Below the pieces are notes generated by a model. That model was not told where the DNA came from and searched no databases. It worked only from the letters and a program-made list of their open reading frames with translations. Of a stretch of 64,000 bases of DNA, positions 44,301 to 52,115 are shown piece by piece. Positions within the stretch are counted from its first letter, which is position 1. Each line of letters starts with the position of its first letter. Source of the DNA: Claveliimonas acetigenes. GTDB lineage: Bacteria; Bacillota; Clostridia; Lachnospirales; Lachnospiraceae. The translations under genes were made by a program, and so were the position numbers. The stretch is taken from assembly GCF_025567385.1 (NCBI RefSeq), contig NZ_JAOQJU010000011.1, positions 1-64,000 of the forward strand, in the 5' to 3' direction.

Positions 44301-45023
44301 AATCACCGGGATATTCGTCATAATCATCCATTCCGGCTTATTTCCGGATTCACGGAAAGCTTCCACCACTTCCAGACGCTTCACGATTCGCGCGCGTTTC
44401 TGTCCGGTCGCGCCTTCCAGTCCTGCCTGAAGTTCTTCGTATTCTTTATCAAGGTCAATGGCTTCCAGAAGCTCTTTGATGGATTCAGCGCCCATACCTA
44501 CACGGAAGCTGCTGCCCCATTTCTCTCTTGCTTCCTGATACTCCTGCTCAGACAATACCTGTTTGTACTGTAAATCCGTGTCGCCCTTATCCAGCACGAT
44601 ATAAGACGCAAAATACAGCACCTTCTCCAGTGTTCGCGGAGAAAGATCCAGAATCAGTCCCATACGGCTGGGAATCCCCTTGAAGTACCAGATATGTGAC
44701 ACCGGAGCTGCAAGGGCAATATGCCCCATACGCTCACGTCTTACACTTGACTTTGTTACTTCTACACCGCATCGATCGCAGACTACGCCCTTATAACGGA
44801 TTTTCTTATATTTACCACAATGGCATTCCCAGTCCTTGCTTGGACCGAAAATCCTCTCACAGTAAAGACCGTCCTTCTCCGGCTTCAATGTTCTATAGTT
44901 AATAGTCTCCGGCTTCGTTACCTCGCCTCTGGACCACTCTAATACTTTTTCAGGTGATGCCAACCCGATTTTGATTGCATCAAACGTCATTGGCTGATAT
45001 GTTTGTTCATTAGTATTTGGCAT
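41397..45023 (-). CDS. rpoC: RNA polymerase beta' subunit
   Basis: A 1208-residue catalytic subunit. It has the zinc ribbon CHCGKYKKIRYKGVVCDRCG near residues 69-88, the catalytic Mg motif YNADFDGDQMAVH near 450, the bridge-helix/trigger-loop region (GARGSDKQIKQLAGMRGL) and a second zinc site (CKSHNGVCAKCYG). It is complete and ends in an acidic tail (DAEEVVEIEE). The start ATG has GGAAGGGG upstream, 14 bp after rpoB. Confidence 0.98.
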   Translation of the reverse strand: MPNTNEQTYQPMTFDAIKIGLASPEKVLEWSRGEVTKPETINYRTLKPEKDGLYCERIFGPSKDWECHCGKYKKIRYKGVVCDRCGVEVTKSSVRRERMGHIALAAPVSHIWYFKGIPSRMGLILDLSPRTLEKVLYFASYIVLDKGDTDLQYKQVLSEQEYQEAREKWGSSFRVGMGAESIKELLEAIDLDKEYEELQAGLEGATGQKRARIVKRLEVVEAFRESGNKPEWMIMTNIPVIPPDLRPMVQLDGGRFATSDLNDLYRRIINRNNRLKRLLELGAPDIIVRNEKRMLQEAVDALIDNGRRGRPVTGPGNRALKSLSDMLKGKSGRFRQNLLGKRVDYSGRSVIVVGPELKIYQCGLPKEMALELFKPFVMKELVQNGIAHNIKNAKKMVERWQPEVWDVLEDVIKEHPVMLNRAPTLHRLGIQAFEPILVEGKAIKLHPLVCTAYNADFDGDQMAVHLPLSVEAQAECRFLLLSPNNLLKPSDGGPVAVPSQDMVLGIYYLTQERPGALGEGKIFKSVNEAILAYENEALTLHSRIKVRVSKTMPDGTVKTGTVESTLGRFIFNEIIPQDLGFVDREVEGNELLPEIDFHVGKKQLKKILEKVINTHGATKTAEVLDAIKATGYKYSTRAAMTVSISDMTVPPQKPEMIAKAQETVDRITRNYKRGLITEEERYKEVVETWKATDDALTEALLSGLDKYNNIFMMADSGARGSDKQIKQLAGMRGLMADTTGRTIELPIKSNFREGLDVLEYFMSAHGARKGLSDTALRTADSGYLTRRMVDVSQHVIIHDVDCRKDGKEIPGMYVEAFMDGNEEIESLQERITGRFLCEDIHDKDGNVIVKANHMVTPKRAERIMKYGVDENGETPKKIKIRTILTCKSHNGVCAKCYGANMATGEPVQVGEAVGIIAAQSIGEPGTQLTMRTFHTGGVAGDDITQGLPRVEELFEARKPKGLAIITEISGVASINDTKKKREIIVTNNETGESKAYLIPYGSRIKIMDGAVLAAGDELTEGSVNPHDLLKIKGLRAVQDYMLREVQRVYRLQGVDINDKHIEVLVRQMLKKIHIEEAGDSGFLPGTMVDILEFEDKNEELEAEGLTPATGSQVMLGITKASLATNSFLSAASFQETTKVLTEAAIKGKVDHLVGMKENVIIGKPIPAGTGMRKYRDVKLDTELDMDDELSFDEEIEMPDAEEVVEIEE

Positions 45024-45037
45024 ACTGGCACCCCTTC

Positions 45038-48000
45038 CTATTCATCATCTGACAATTCATCAAATTCAATCATGAAATCATCATCGTCCGGCTCATCGAA
45101 TTCGTCAAATTCATCGTCGTCCGGCTCATCTACGTCAACAAGTTCCTCTCCCTCGAATTCCTGAGCTGTATAGCCATGCTCTCCGAAGTTCTCATCATCG
45201 GAATAGTGTCTGTCTCCTTCAATCAGAGAATGGAAATCTGTCTCACCCATGTCAACCGTCTCCATAATCTCCACTTCTGTATTATCATCACGGAGCACAC
45301 GTACATCCAGACCCAGTGACTGCAATTCCTTAAGAAGCACCTTGAAGGATTCCGGAATTCCCGGTTCAGGGATGTTCTCGCCCTTAATAATCGCTTCATA
45401 AGTCTTCACACGTCCGGTCACATCGTCAGATTTGATCGTCAGGATCTCCTGCAGCGTGTAGGATGCACCATACGCTTCCAACGCCCAAACTTCCATCTCT
45501 CCGAAACGCTGTCCGCCGAACTGGGCTTTTCCACCCAGAGGCTGCTGCGTTACCAGTGAATATGGTCCGGTAGAACGGGCATGGATCTTATCGTCTACCA
45601 GATGATGCAGCTTCAGGTAATGCATGTGTCCAATGGTTACCGGACTGTCGAAATACTCTCCGGTACGACCGTCACGCAGGCGGACTTTACCATCCCTTGA
45701 AAGCGGTACTCCCTTCCACAGCTCCCTGTGATCCCGGTTGTCATACAAATACTGCATAACCTCCGGAAGAAGTTCTTCCTTATGCCGCTTCTCAAACTCT
45801 TCCCACTCCAGATTTACGTAGTCATTCGCCAAATCCAGCGTATCCATAATATCATTTTCATCAGCGCCGTCAAATACCGGCGTTGCAATGTTAAATCCTA
45901 ATGCTTTTGCTGCCAGTGACAGATGGATCTCCAACACCTGTCCGATATTCATACGTGAAGGTACACCCAATGGGTTCAGAACAATATCCAGCGGACGTCC
46001 ATTGGGCAGGAACGGCATATCCTCAACAGGAAGCACACGGGAAACAACACCCTTGTTACCGTGACGTCCCGCCATCTTATCACCCACGGAAATCTTTCTT
46101 TTCTGGGCAATGTAAATGCGCACGCACTGGTTTACGCCCGGAGAAAGTTCATCACCATTTTCTCTGGTAAATACCTTCGCATCTACAACAATACCATACT
46201 CACCGTGAGGTACTTTCAAAGAAGTATCTCTGACTTCACGCGCCTTCTCACCAAAGATTGCACGGAGAAGCCTTTCTTCTGCCGTAAGCTCTGTCTCTCC
46301 CTTCGGAGTAACCTTACCCACCAGAATATCTCCGGCACGAACCTCCGCACCAATGCGGATAATTCCCCTGTCGTCCAGATTCTTCAGCGCATCATCGCCG
46401 ACACCCGGAATATCTCTTGTAATTTCCTCCGGCCCAAGCTTGGTATCACGTGCTTCTGCTTCATACTCTTCAATATGAATAGAAGTATATACATCATCGC
46501 GGACCAGTCTCTCACTCAAAAGAACTGCATCCTCGTAGTTATAGCCTTCCCACGTCATAAAACCAATCAACGGGTTCTTGCCAAGCGCCATCTCTCCGTT
46601 AGAAGTAGATGGTCCGTCTGCAATTACCTGCCCTGCTTCCACCCGGTCTCCTTTAAAGACAATCGGCCTCTGGTTGTAGCAGTTACTCTGATTACTGCGG
46701 AGGAACTTGGTTAATTTATATTTCTTCAACGATTTATCATCCTGACGAATCGTAATTTCCGTAGAAGTAGAACGCTCAACAATACCGCCCGCTTCTGCAA
46801 TGATGCAGACGCCGGAGTCCACTGCTGATTTTTCTTCCATACCTGTTCCTACTACCGGAGCTTCCGTCAGCATAAGCGGTACCGCCTGACGCTGCATGTT
46901 GGATCCCATCAGCGCACGGTTCGCATCGTCATTTTCCAGGAAAGGAATCAATGCTGTAGCCACAGAGAACACCATCTTCGGAGACACGTCCATGTAATCA
47001 AACATGGTTCTCTCATATTCCTGCGTCTCTTCACGGTAACGACCGGATACATTCTTATGGATGAAATGTCCTTCCTCATCCAACGGCTCATTCGCCTGTG
47101 CCACATGGTAATTATCTTCTTCGTCAGCAGTCATGTACACTACTTCTTCTGTTACCACCGGGTTCTTTGGATCGTCATGATTAATCTTGCGGTACGGAGC
47201 TTCTACGAAACCATACTGGTTAATTCTCGCATAGCACGCCAGAGAGTTAATCAAACCGATATTCGGACCTTCAGGCGTCTCAATCGGGCACATTCTTCCA
47301 TAATGAGAATAGTGAACGTCTCGAACCTCGAATCCGGCACGATCTCTTGACAGACCGCCGGGGCCAAGGGCGGAAAGACGTCTCTTGTGTGTCAGCTCAC
47401 CCAGCGGATTGTTCTGATCCATGAACTGTGACAGCTGGGAAGAACCAAAGAACTCCTTCACCGCCGCCGTAACCGGCTTAATATTAATCAGGGACTGCGG
47501 GGAAATTCCCTCCAGATCCTGTGTTGTCATACGCTCACGGACAACCCTCTCCAGTCTTGACAGACCGATTCTGTACTGGTTCTGAAGAAGCTCACCGACA
47601 GAACGAATACGCCGATTGCCCAAATGGTCAATATCGTCATCATTTCCCAGGCCATATTCCAAATGAATATTATAGTTTACAGAAGCCAAAATGTCTTCCT
47701 TCGTTATATGTTTCGGAATCAGGTCGTGGAGATCCCTGCGGATCAAACGCTTCAGCTCATCCACATCTCCGGCAGATTCCTCCAAAATTCCTGCAAGAAC
47801 CGGATAATATACCTGTTCCGTAACCCCTACTTCCTTCGGGTCAATATCAACAATTGCCTGAAGATCCACCATCATGTTAGAAAGAACTTTAATATTTCTC
47901 TCTTCTTCCTCACGCTCAATCCACACGAAAGGAGCAGCCGCATTCTGAATCGCGTCCGCAATTTCTCTGGTAATCTTCGTCCCTTTTTCAGCAATCACTT

Positions 48001-48913
48001 CGCCGGTAAGCGGGCTTGCCACATCTTCAGCAAGAACCTGACCAGTAATTCGGTTTTTAAGGGCCAGCTTCTTATTAAACTTATAACGTCCGACCTTCGC
48101 CAGATCATAACGTCTCGGGTCAAAGAACATACTTGTAATCAAGCTTTCTGCACTGTCTACGGCAAGCGGCTCGCCCGGACGTATTTTCTTATATAATTCC
48201 AGAAGTCCTTCCTGATAATTGGTGGCAGCATCCTTTTCAAAGCTTGCCAGAATCTTCGGCTCCTCGCCGAATAATTCAATGATTTCAGGATTCGTACCGA
48301 TACCAAGCGCACGGATCAGCACAGTAATCGGCACCTTTCTTGTTCTGTCTACACGAACATAAAAAACGTCATTGGAGTCTGTCTCATATTCCAACCATGC
48401 GCCACGGTTCGGAATAACGGTAGATGAAAAAAGCCTTTTTCCAAGTTTGTCATGCGCAATTGCATAATAAATGCCGGGCGAACGAACCAACTGGCTTACA
48501 ATAACACGTTCCGCACCGTTAATCACAAACGTACCAGTCGCCGTCATCAACGGCAGGTCACCCATAAAGATCTCATGCTCATTGATCTCGTCTGTTTCTT
48601 TGTTGTGAAGTCTTACCCTCACCTTCAGCGGCGCCGCATACGTCGCGTCACGCTCTTTACACTCTTCAATCGTGTACTTCACATCATCTTCACACAAGGT
48701 AAAATCCACAAATTCCAGGCTCAAATGACCGCTGTAATCGCTAATCGGAGAAATGTCATCAAATACTTCTTTTAATCCTTCATCCAGGAACCACTGGTAG
48801 GAATCTTTCTGGACTTCAATCAAATTAGGCATCTGAAGCACTTCTTTTTGTCTGGAATAGCTCATGCGTGAGCTTTTTCCGCTTTTGATAGGACGAATTC
48901 TGTTTTTCTCCAT
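45038..48913 (-). CDS. rpoB: RNA polymerase beta subunit
   Basis: A 1291-residue subunit. The rifampicin region (SSQLSQFMDQNNPLGELTHK, RRLSALGPGGLSRDRAGFEV) is wild type in the usual resistance positions. The C-terminal GEMEVWALEAYGASYTLQE and a long acidic tail follow. I choose the ATG at 48913 (MEKNRIRPI), since AAGGAG lies 11 bp upstream; a GTG four codons earlier would overlap that site. Its own promoter is at 49026-49055. Confidence 0.97.
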   Translation of the reverse strand: MEKNRIRPIKSGKSSRMSYSRQKEVLQMPNLIEVQKDSYQWFLDEGLKEVFDDISPISDYSGHLSLEFVDFTLCEDDVKYTIEECKERDATYAAPLKVRVRLHNKETDEINEHEIFMGDLPLMTATGTFVINGAERVIVSQLVRSPGIYYAIAHDKLGKRLFSSTVIPNRGAWLEYETDSNDVFYVRVDRTRKVPITVLIRALGIGTNPEIIELFGEEPKILASFEKDAATNYQEGLLELYKKIRPGEPLAVDSAESLITSMFFDPRRYDLAKVGRYKFNKKLALKNRITGQVLAEDVASPLTGEVIAEKGTKITREIADAIQNAAAPFVWIEREEEERNIKVLSNMMVDLQAIVDIDPKEVGVTEQVYYPVLAGILEESAGDVDELKRLIRRDLHDLIPKHITKEDILASVNYNIHLEYGLGNDDDIDHLGNRRIRSVGELLQNQYRIGLSRLERVVRERMTTQDLEGISPQSLINIKPVTAAVKEFFGSSQLSQFMDQNNPLGELTHKRRLSALGPGGLSRDRAGFEVRDVHYSHYGRMCPIETPEGPNIGLINSLACYARINQYGFVEAPYRKINHDDPKNPVVTEEVVYMTADEEDNYHVAQANEPLDEEGHFIHKNVSGRYREETQEYERTMFDYMDVSPKMVFSVATALIPFLENDDANRALMGSNMQRQAVPLMLTEAPVVGTGMEEKSAVDSGVCIIAEAGGIVERSTSTEITIRQDDKSLKKYKLTKFLRSNQSNCYNQRPIVFKGDRVEAGQVIADGPSTSNGEMALGKNPLIGFMTWEGYNYEDAVLLSERLVRDDVYTSIHIEEYEAEARDTKLGPEEITRDIPGVGDDALKNLDDRGIIRIGAEVRAGDILVGKVTPKGETELTAEERLLRAIFGEKAREVRDTSLKVPHGEYGIVVDAKVFTRENGDELSPGVNQCVRIYIAQKRKISVGDKMAGRHGNKGVVSRVLPVEDMPFLPNGRPLDIVLNPLGVPSRMNIGQVLEIHLSLAAKALGFNIATPVFDGADENDIMDTLDLANDYVNLEWEEFEKRHKEELLPEVMQYLYDNRDHRELWKGVPLSRDGKVRLRDGRTGEYFDSPVTIGHMHYLKLHHLVDDKIHARSTGPYSLVTQQPLGGKAQFGGQRFGEMEVWALEAYGASYTLQEILTIKSDDVTGRVKTYEAIIKGENIPEPGIPESFKVLLKELQSLGLDVRVLRDDNTEVEIMETVDMGETDFHSLIEGDRHYSDDENFGEHGYTAQEFEGEELVDVDEPDDDEFDEFDEPDDDDFMIEFDELSDDE

Positions 48914-49025
48914 ATGACGTTTCACTCCTTGTATATTTTTTGTAAGGTTTTACCGAAGAAACCTTCATATTTCCCAGATTTACTCACGTTTTTATGGCCT
49001 ATAATGCCATAATAGCGTACTATCA

Positions 49026-49055
49026 ACTATACCACAAAGTCAAGAAATTTGTCAA
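49026..49055 (-). promoter_or_regulatory. Promoter of rpoBC
   Basis: TTGACA (49055-49050), an 18-bp spacer and TATAGT (49031-49026) on the minus strand, immediately after the 57-bp palindrome. The leader to rpoB is about 110 nt. Confidence 0.7.
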
Positions 49056-49058
49056 GCA

Positions 49059-49115
49059 AAAAGTTAATTCAAGACGTAGTAAAGTGACACTTTACTACGT
49101 CTTGAATTAACTTTT
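49059..49115. repeat. 57-bp perfect palindrome in the rplL-rpoB gap
   Basis: Two 28-bp arms (49059-49086 and 49088-49115) are exactly complementary around a single A at 49087. The centre reads AAAGTGACACTTT and the ends are A and T tracts. It lies between the rplL terminator and the rpoBC promoter in a 336-bp gap that otherwise holds only those signals. As RNA it would be a long duplex or a strong bidirectional terminator. Confidence 0.85.
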
Positions 49116-49188
49116 ACCCTGTACCCAATTGAACGCAGGGGTGTCCCTCAATGAAAAGTATTCCCAGATTTACCCATTTCAATCACAA

Positions 49189-49216
49189 AAGGAACCCCAC
49201 ATACATGGGGTTCCTT
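49189..49216 (-). terminator. Terminator of rplJ-rplL
   Basis: AAGGAACCCCA pairs perfectly with TGGGGTTCCTT around a 6-nt loop, followed by TT on the minus strand, about 35 bp after rplL. Confidence 0.85.
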
Positions 49217-49249
49217 CCACTCATTTCACAATTCACATTCCATTCAGAA

Positions 49250-49627
49250 TTATTTAAGGTTAACTTCTGCGCCTTCGCCTTCAAGCTTAGCCTTGATTTC
49301 TTCTGCTTCTGCCTTAGAAACACCTTCTTTTACTACCTTCGGTGCTCCGTCTACTAATTCCTTAGCTTCCTTCAGACCAAGTCCTGTAATCTCACGTACA
49401 GCCTTGATTACTTTTACTTTAGAAGCGCCTGCTGCAACTAATTCTACGTCAAACTCATCTTTCTCTTCTGCTGCAGCAGCTCCATCTCCAGCTGCTGCTG
49501 CAACTACAACGCCTGCTGCTGCAGATACACCAAATTCTTCTTCACATGCTTTTACTAAGTCATTTAACTCTAATACAGATAACTCTTTGATAGCTTCAAT
49601 AAATTCTGCTGTTGTTAATTTAGCCAT
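49250..49627 (-). CDS. rplL: 50S ribosomal protein L7/L12
   Basis: A 125-residue stalk protein starting MAKLTTAEFIEAIKELSVLE at 49627 after GGAGGAAAATAAA. It has an N-terminal dimerisation helix, an Ala-rich hinge (residues about 38-55) and a C-terminal factor-binding domain (KVIKAVREITGLGLKEAKEL). It is cotranscribed with rplJ. Confidence 0.98.
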   Translation of the reverse strand: MAKLTTAEFIEAIKELSVLELNDLVKACEEEFGVSAAAGVVVAAAAGDGAAAAEEKDEFDVELVAAGASKVKVIKAVREITGLGLKEAKELVDGAPKVVKEGVSKAEAEEIKAKLEGEGAEVNLK

Positions 49628-49671
49628 TTTATTTTCCTCCATTTTTCAATTATTTTATTTGATAACTATTC

Positions 49672-50220
49672 CTACTCCTCTGTTGCCGGAGCCTCTGCTG
49701 CTTCCTCTGCCGGAGCTTCTTCTGCTGCGGCCGGAGCGCCTCCCTGCTCTGCAATCTGATTAAGTACACGAGCAAGATTGGTAATTGGTGACTGTAAGCT
49801 TCCAAGCAATTTGGACAGAAGTTCTTCTCTTGACGGAATCTTTGCAATCTCTCCAAGAGCTTCTGCGTCATATGCCACGCCTTCAACCACACCAGCTTTT
49901 AATTCAAGAGCCTTCGCATCTTTTGCAAATTTGCAAATAATTCTTGCCGGAGCTGTCGCGTCATCCTTAGAAATCGCAATTGCGCTCGGTCCTTCCAAGT
50001 GCTCGTCTAAAGCAGCGAACTCAGTTCCTTCAAAAGCTCTCTTCATCATTGTGTTTTTACAAACCTTGTAAATGATTCCCGCTTCTCTTAACTGTTTACG
50101 AAGCTCTGTATCCTGAGCAACCGTCAGTCCACGGTAATCAACCAGCACGATTGACTGTGCGCCCTGAATATCATCTACAATAGCCTGTACGATAGGTTGT
50201 TTTAATTCAACTTTTGCCAC
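49672..50220 (-). CDS. rplJ: 50S ribosomal protein L10
   Basis: A 182-residue stalk base protein (VDYRGLTVAQDTELRKQLRE, YKVCKNTMMKRA) with a C-terminal Ala/Glu-rich tail (EEAPAEEAAEAPATEE). The start ATG follows AAGGAGGTGCACC. Translation is probably controlled by the L10 leader upstream. Confidence 0.97.
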   Translation of the reverse strand: MAKVELKQPIVQAIVDDIQGAQSIVLVDYRGLTVAQDTELRKQLREAGIIYKVCKNTMMKRAFEGTEFAALDEHLEGPSAIAISKDDATAPARIICKFAKDAKALELKAGVVEGVAYDAEALGEIAKIPSREELLSKLLGSLQSPITNLARVLNQIAEQGGAPAAAEEAPAEEAAEAPATEE

Positions 50221-50231
50221 GAATGGTGCAC

Positions 50232-50406
50232 CTCCTTGTTAGATTTTGGTTTTCGCACCGCCGATAGATAGAACAAAGCGGACAGGTCCGCTTCGAACAC
50301 CCTGTATCCCTCAATCCTTGCGGGACTTGCTCCGCTTTGCGGCGCCGATGTGCGGCTGCTGCAAGCAGCCTTCCTTTGCACATCGTGCGCATCCCGCGGA
50401 GTTTTT
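50232..50406 (-). other. GC-rich structured insert between the L10 attenuator and rplJ
   Basis: About 175 bp of GC-rich sequence unlike the AT-rich flanks. On the minus strand it folds into CGATGTGC/GCACATCG enclosing GGCTGC-TTGCA-GCAGCC, followed by paired segments such as GCGGAC/GTCCGC. No reading frame of note. Canonical L10 leaders place the gene much nearer the attenuator, so this looks inserted. I see no second copy in this window. Confidence 0.55.
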
Positions 50407-50444
50407 AATGATATAGGAAATTCGAAGAAATTTCCTATATCATT
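50407..50444 (-). other. 16-bp perfect hairpin following the L10 attenuator
   Basis: AATGATATAGGAAATT pairs with AATTTCCTATATCATT around a 6-nt loop. It directly follows the T run of the attenuator and has no T run of its own, so it is not a terminator by itself. Confidence 0.6.
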
Positions 50445-50474
50445 AAAAGCCTCTGCATCCAAAGACGCAGAGGC
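50445..50474 (-). terminator. Attenuator hairpin of the rplJL leader
   Basis: GCCTCTGC pairs with GCAGAGGC (8 bp) around a loop of about 10 nt, followed by TTTT on the minus strand, just downstream of the L10 leader structure. Confidence 0.8.
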
Positions 50475-50569
50475 TCATAAATTCATACACATTGTATCAA
50501 ATCTATCCTTCCTCGGTAGGCGTTTCTATCCTTACGCTTTTACAGCACCTACTGTCTTCGGCAGTTACT
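50475..50569 (-). promoter_or_regulatory. Ribosomal protein L10 leader
   Basis: The minus-strand transcript carries the conserved L10-leader text AACTGCCGAAGACAGTAGGT, then GTAAGG and GCCTACCGAGGAAGG, which mimic the L10(L12)4 site on 23S rRNA. Binding of the stalk complex represses the rplJ-rplL operon. It begins shortly after the promoter at 50575-50603. Confidence 0.85.
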
Positions 50570-50574
50570 TGATT

Positions 50575-50603
50575 AAAATAGCATACTTTTCAATACATGT
50601 CAA
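50575..50603 (-). promoter_or_regulatory. Promoter of rplJ-rplL
   Basis: A consensus TTGACA (50603-50598), a 17-bp spacer and TATTTT (50580-50575) on the minus strand, right before the L10 leader. Confidence 0.75.
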
Positions 50604-50633
50604 TATTTTTAGAATAAAAAATTTGTTTAAAAA

Positions 50634-50797
50634 GTAACAGTTCCGCCCGCGCCATTCGCAAAACGCATCTACGATGTTTCTCCGCTACTATGCAGCTATT
50701 TTTGCTCATAAAATGGCGCTCCGCTCATAAACCGGATCGTGTGTTCATTCATGCAAGCATGATTCACCCACAATCCGGCTTATGGCTGAACCGTTAC
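50634..50797 (-). repeat. 164-bp structured repeat element, copy 2
   Basis: The reverse complement of this segment matches 3809-3972 along all 164 bp with eight differences. The ends are GTAACGGTTCAGCC and GGCGGAACTGTTAC. It lies between the rplKA terminator and the rplJL promoter. Read on the minus strand, differences within the 16-bp stem and the small hairpin keep pairing as G-U. Confidence 0.8.
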
Positions 50798-50799
50798 CT

Positions 50800-50834
50800 A
50801 AAAAAGGAGTATCAGGCCAAAGCCCAATACCCCT
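50800..50834 (-). terminator. Terminator of rplK-rplA
   Basis: GGGGTATTGGGC pairs with GCCTGATACTCC (12 bp with three G-U pairs) around a 5-nt loop, followed by six T on the minus strand. The 164-bp repeat begins 3 bp after the T run. Confidence 0.85.
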
Positions 50835-50853
50835 TTTATTCTATTCGATGTTA

Positions 50854-51546
50854 TTAGCCTAATTTAGCCGGATTAATCTTCACTCCCGGTCCCATGGTAG
50901 AAGTAAGTACCACGCTCTTTAAGAACTGGCCCTTTACTGCTGCTGGTCTGGCTTTATTAATCGCATCGATAAGCGTCTGGAAGTTGTCTGCAAGCTGCTC
51001 TTCGGTAAAGGATGCTTTACCTACCGGCACATGAATAATATTTGTCTTATCAAGTCTGTACTCAATCTTACCAGCTTTGATCTCCTGAATCGCCTTTGTT
51101 ACGTCCATCGTTACAGTACCGGCCTTCGGGTTCGGCATAAGTCCTTTTGGTCCAAGTACACGACCGATACGTCCTACAACACCCATCATGTCTGGTGTAG
51201 CAACTACAACGTCAAATTCAAACCAGTTTTCCTTCTGGATCTTCTCGATCAGTTCCATTCCTCCAACGTAATCTGCTCCTGCTGCCTTTGCTTCATCTGC
51301 CTTGGCATCCTTCGCAAATACCAGGATACGAACCTTCTTACCCGTTCCGTGCGGCAGTACAACCGCTCCACGGATCTGCTGGTCAGCGTGGCGTCCATCA
51401 CAGCCTGTTCTGATATGAGCTTCAATTGTTTCATCAAATTTAGCTACTGCTGTTTTCTTCACTAATGCAACTGCTTCATCTCTATCATAAAGAGTTCCTC
51501 TGTCAATCGTTTTAGCAGCCTCAATATATTTCTTTCCTCGTTTCAT
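50854..51546 (-). CDS. rplA: 50S ribosomal protein L1
   Basis: A 230-residue protein of the L1 stalk (GRHADQQIRGAVVLPHGTGK, GRVLGPKGLMPNPKAGTV, TSTMGPGVKIN). It binds 23S rRNA and in many bacteria represses its own mRNA. It is complete. The leader between rplK and this gene repeats a motif also found upstream of rplK. Confidence 0.98.
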   Translation of the reverse strand: MKRGKKYIEAAKTIDRGTLYDRDEAVALVKKTAVAKFDETIEAHIRTGCDGRHADQQIRGAVVLPHGTGKKVRILVFAKDAKADEAKAAGADYVGGMELIEKIQKENWFEFDVVVATPDMMGVVGRIGRVLGPKGLMPNPKAGTVTMDVTKAIQEIKAGKIEYRLDKTNIIHVPVGKASFTEEQLADNFQTLIDAINKARPAAVKGQFLKSVVLTSTMGPGVKINPAKLG

Positions 51547-51555
51547 TAAAAAATA

Positions 51556-51596
51556 CCTCCTTGTGGTAATGTCGGGATAACCCTCCCACTTTTTGC
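51556..51596 (-). promoter_or_regulatory. Leader motif before rplA (duplicate of the rplK leader)
   Basis: The minus strand reads GTGGGAGGGTTATCCCGACA then TTACCACAAGGAGG. The GTGG/CCAC outer stem and GGG/CCC inner stem enclose an asymmetric GACATTA loop, and the ribosome site follows directly. The same 22-bp block (TCCCGACATTACCAC with AAGGAGG) recurs at 52061-52108. Confidence 0.6.
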
Positions 51597-51625
51597 TTCA
51601 TTAAAATTCAGTTGCTCCCGGTCTC

Positions 51626-52051
51626 CTAATCAACTACAGTTACTCCCATAGAACGGCAAGTACCTGCAATCATACTCATTGCCGCTTCTACGCTTGCCGC
51701 GTTAAGATCCGGCATCTTTGTCTCAGCGATTTCCTGCAGCTGAGCTTTCGTAATTGTTGCAACCTTTTTCTTATTCGGAACGCCTGAACCGGATTTAATC
51801 TTGCAGGCCTTCTTAATCAAAACTGCTGCCGGTGGTGTCTTTGTAATGAAGCTGAAACTTCTGTCATTATAAACCGTGATAACTACAGGGATAATCATAT
51901 CACCCTGATCTGCGGTTCTTGCATTAAACTGCTTTGTAAATTCAACGATATTCACGCCATGCTGTCCAAGTGCAGGACCAACCGGCGGAGCCGGAGTTGC
52001 CTTGCCGGCAGGAATCTGCAATTTAATATAACCTTCTACTTTTTTTGCCAT
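51626..52051 (-). CDS. rplK: 50S ribosomal protein L11
   Basis: A 141-residue protein of the GTPase-associated centre (LQIPAGKATPAPPVGPALGQ, GVNIVEFTKQFN, SFITKTPPAAVLIKKA). It is complete. It is followed by rplA and preceded by nusG, with the repeated leader motif just upstream. Confidence 0.98.
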   Translation of the reverse strand: MAKKVEGYIKLQIPAGKATPAPPVGPALGQHGVNIVEFTKQFNARTADQGDMIIPVVITVYNDRSFSFITKTPPAAVLIKKACKIKSGSGVPNKKKVATITKAQLQEIAETKMPDLNAASVEAAMSMIAGTCRSMGVTVVD

Positions 52052-52060
52052 GTCTAATTA

Positions 52061-52108
52061 CCTCCTTGTGGTAATGTCGGGAACGTCATACACGCCCCTC
52101 CCACTTTT
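52061..52108 (-). promoter_or_regulatory. Leader motif before rplK
   Basis: GTGGGAGGGGCGTGTATGACG then TTCCCGACATTACCAC and AAGGAGG on the minus strand. The GTGG/CCAC outer stem is as in the rplA leader, with a longer inner hairpin (GGGGCGT/ACGTTCC). The conserved loop GACATTA next to the ribosome site suggests a shared protein-binding site, possibly for L1. Confidence 0.6.
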
Positions 52109-52115
52109 GAATCTG

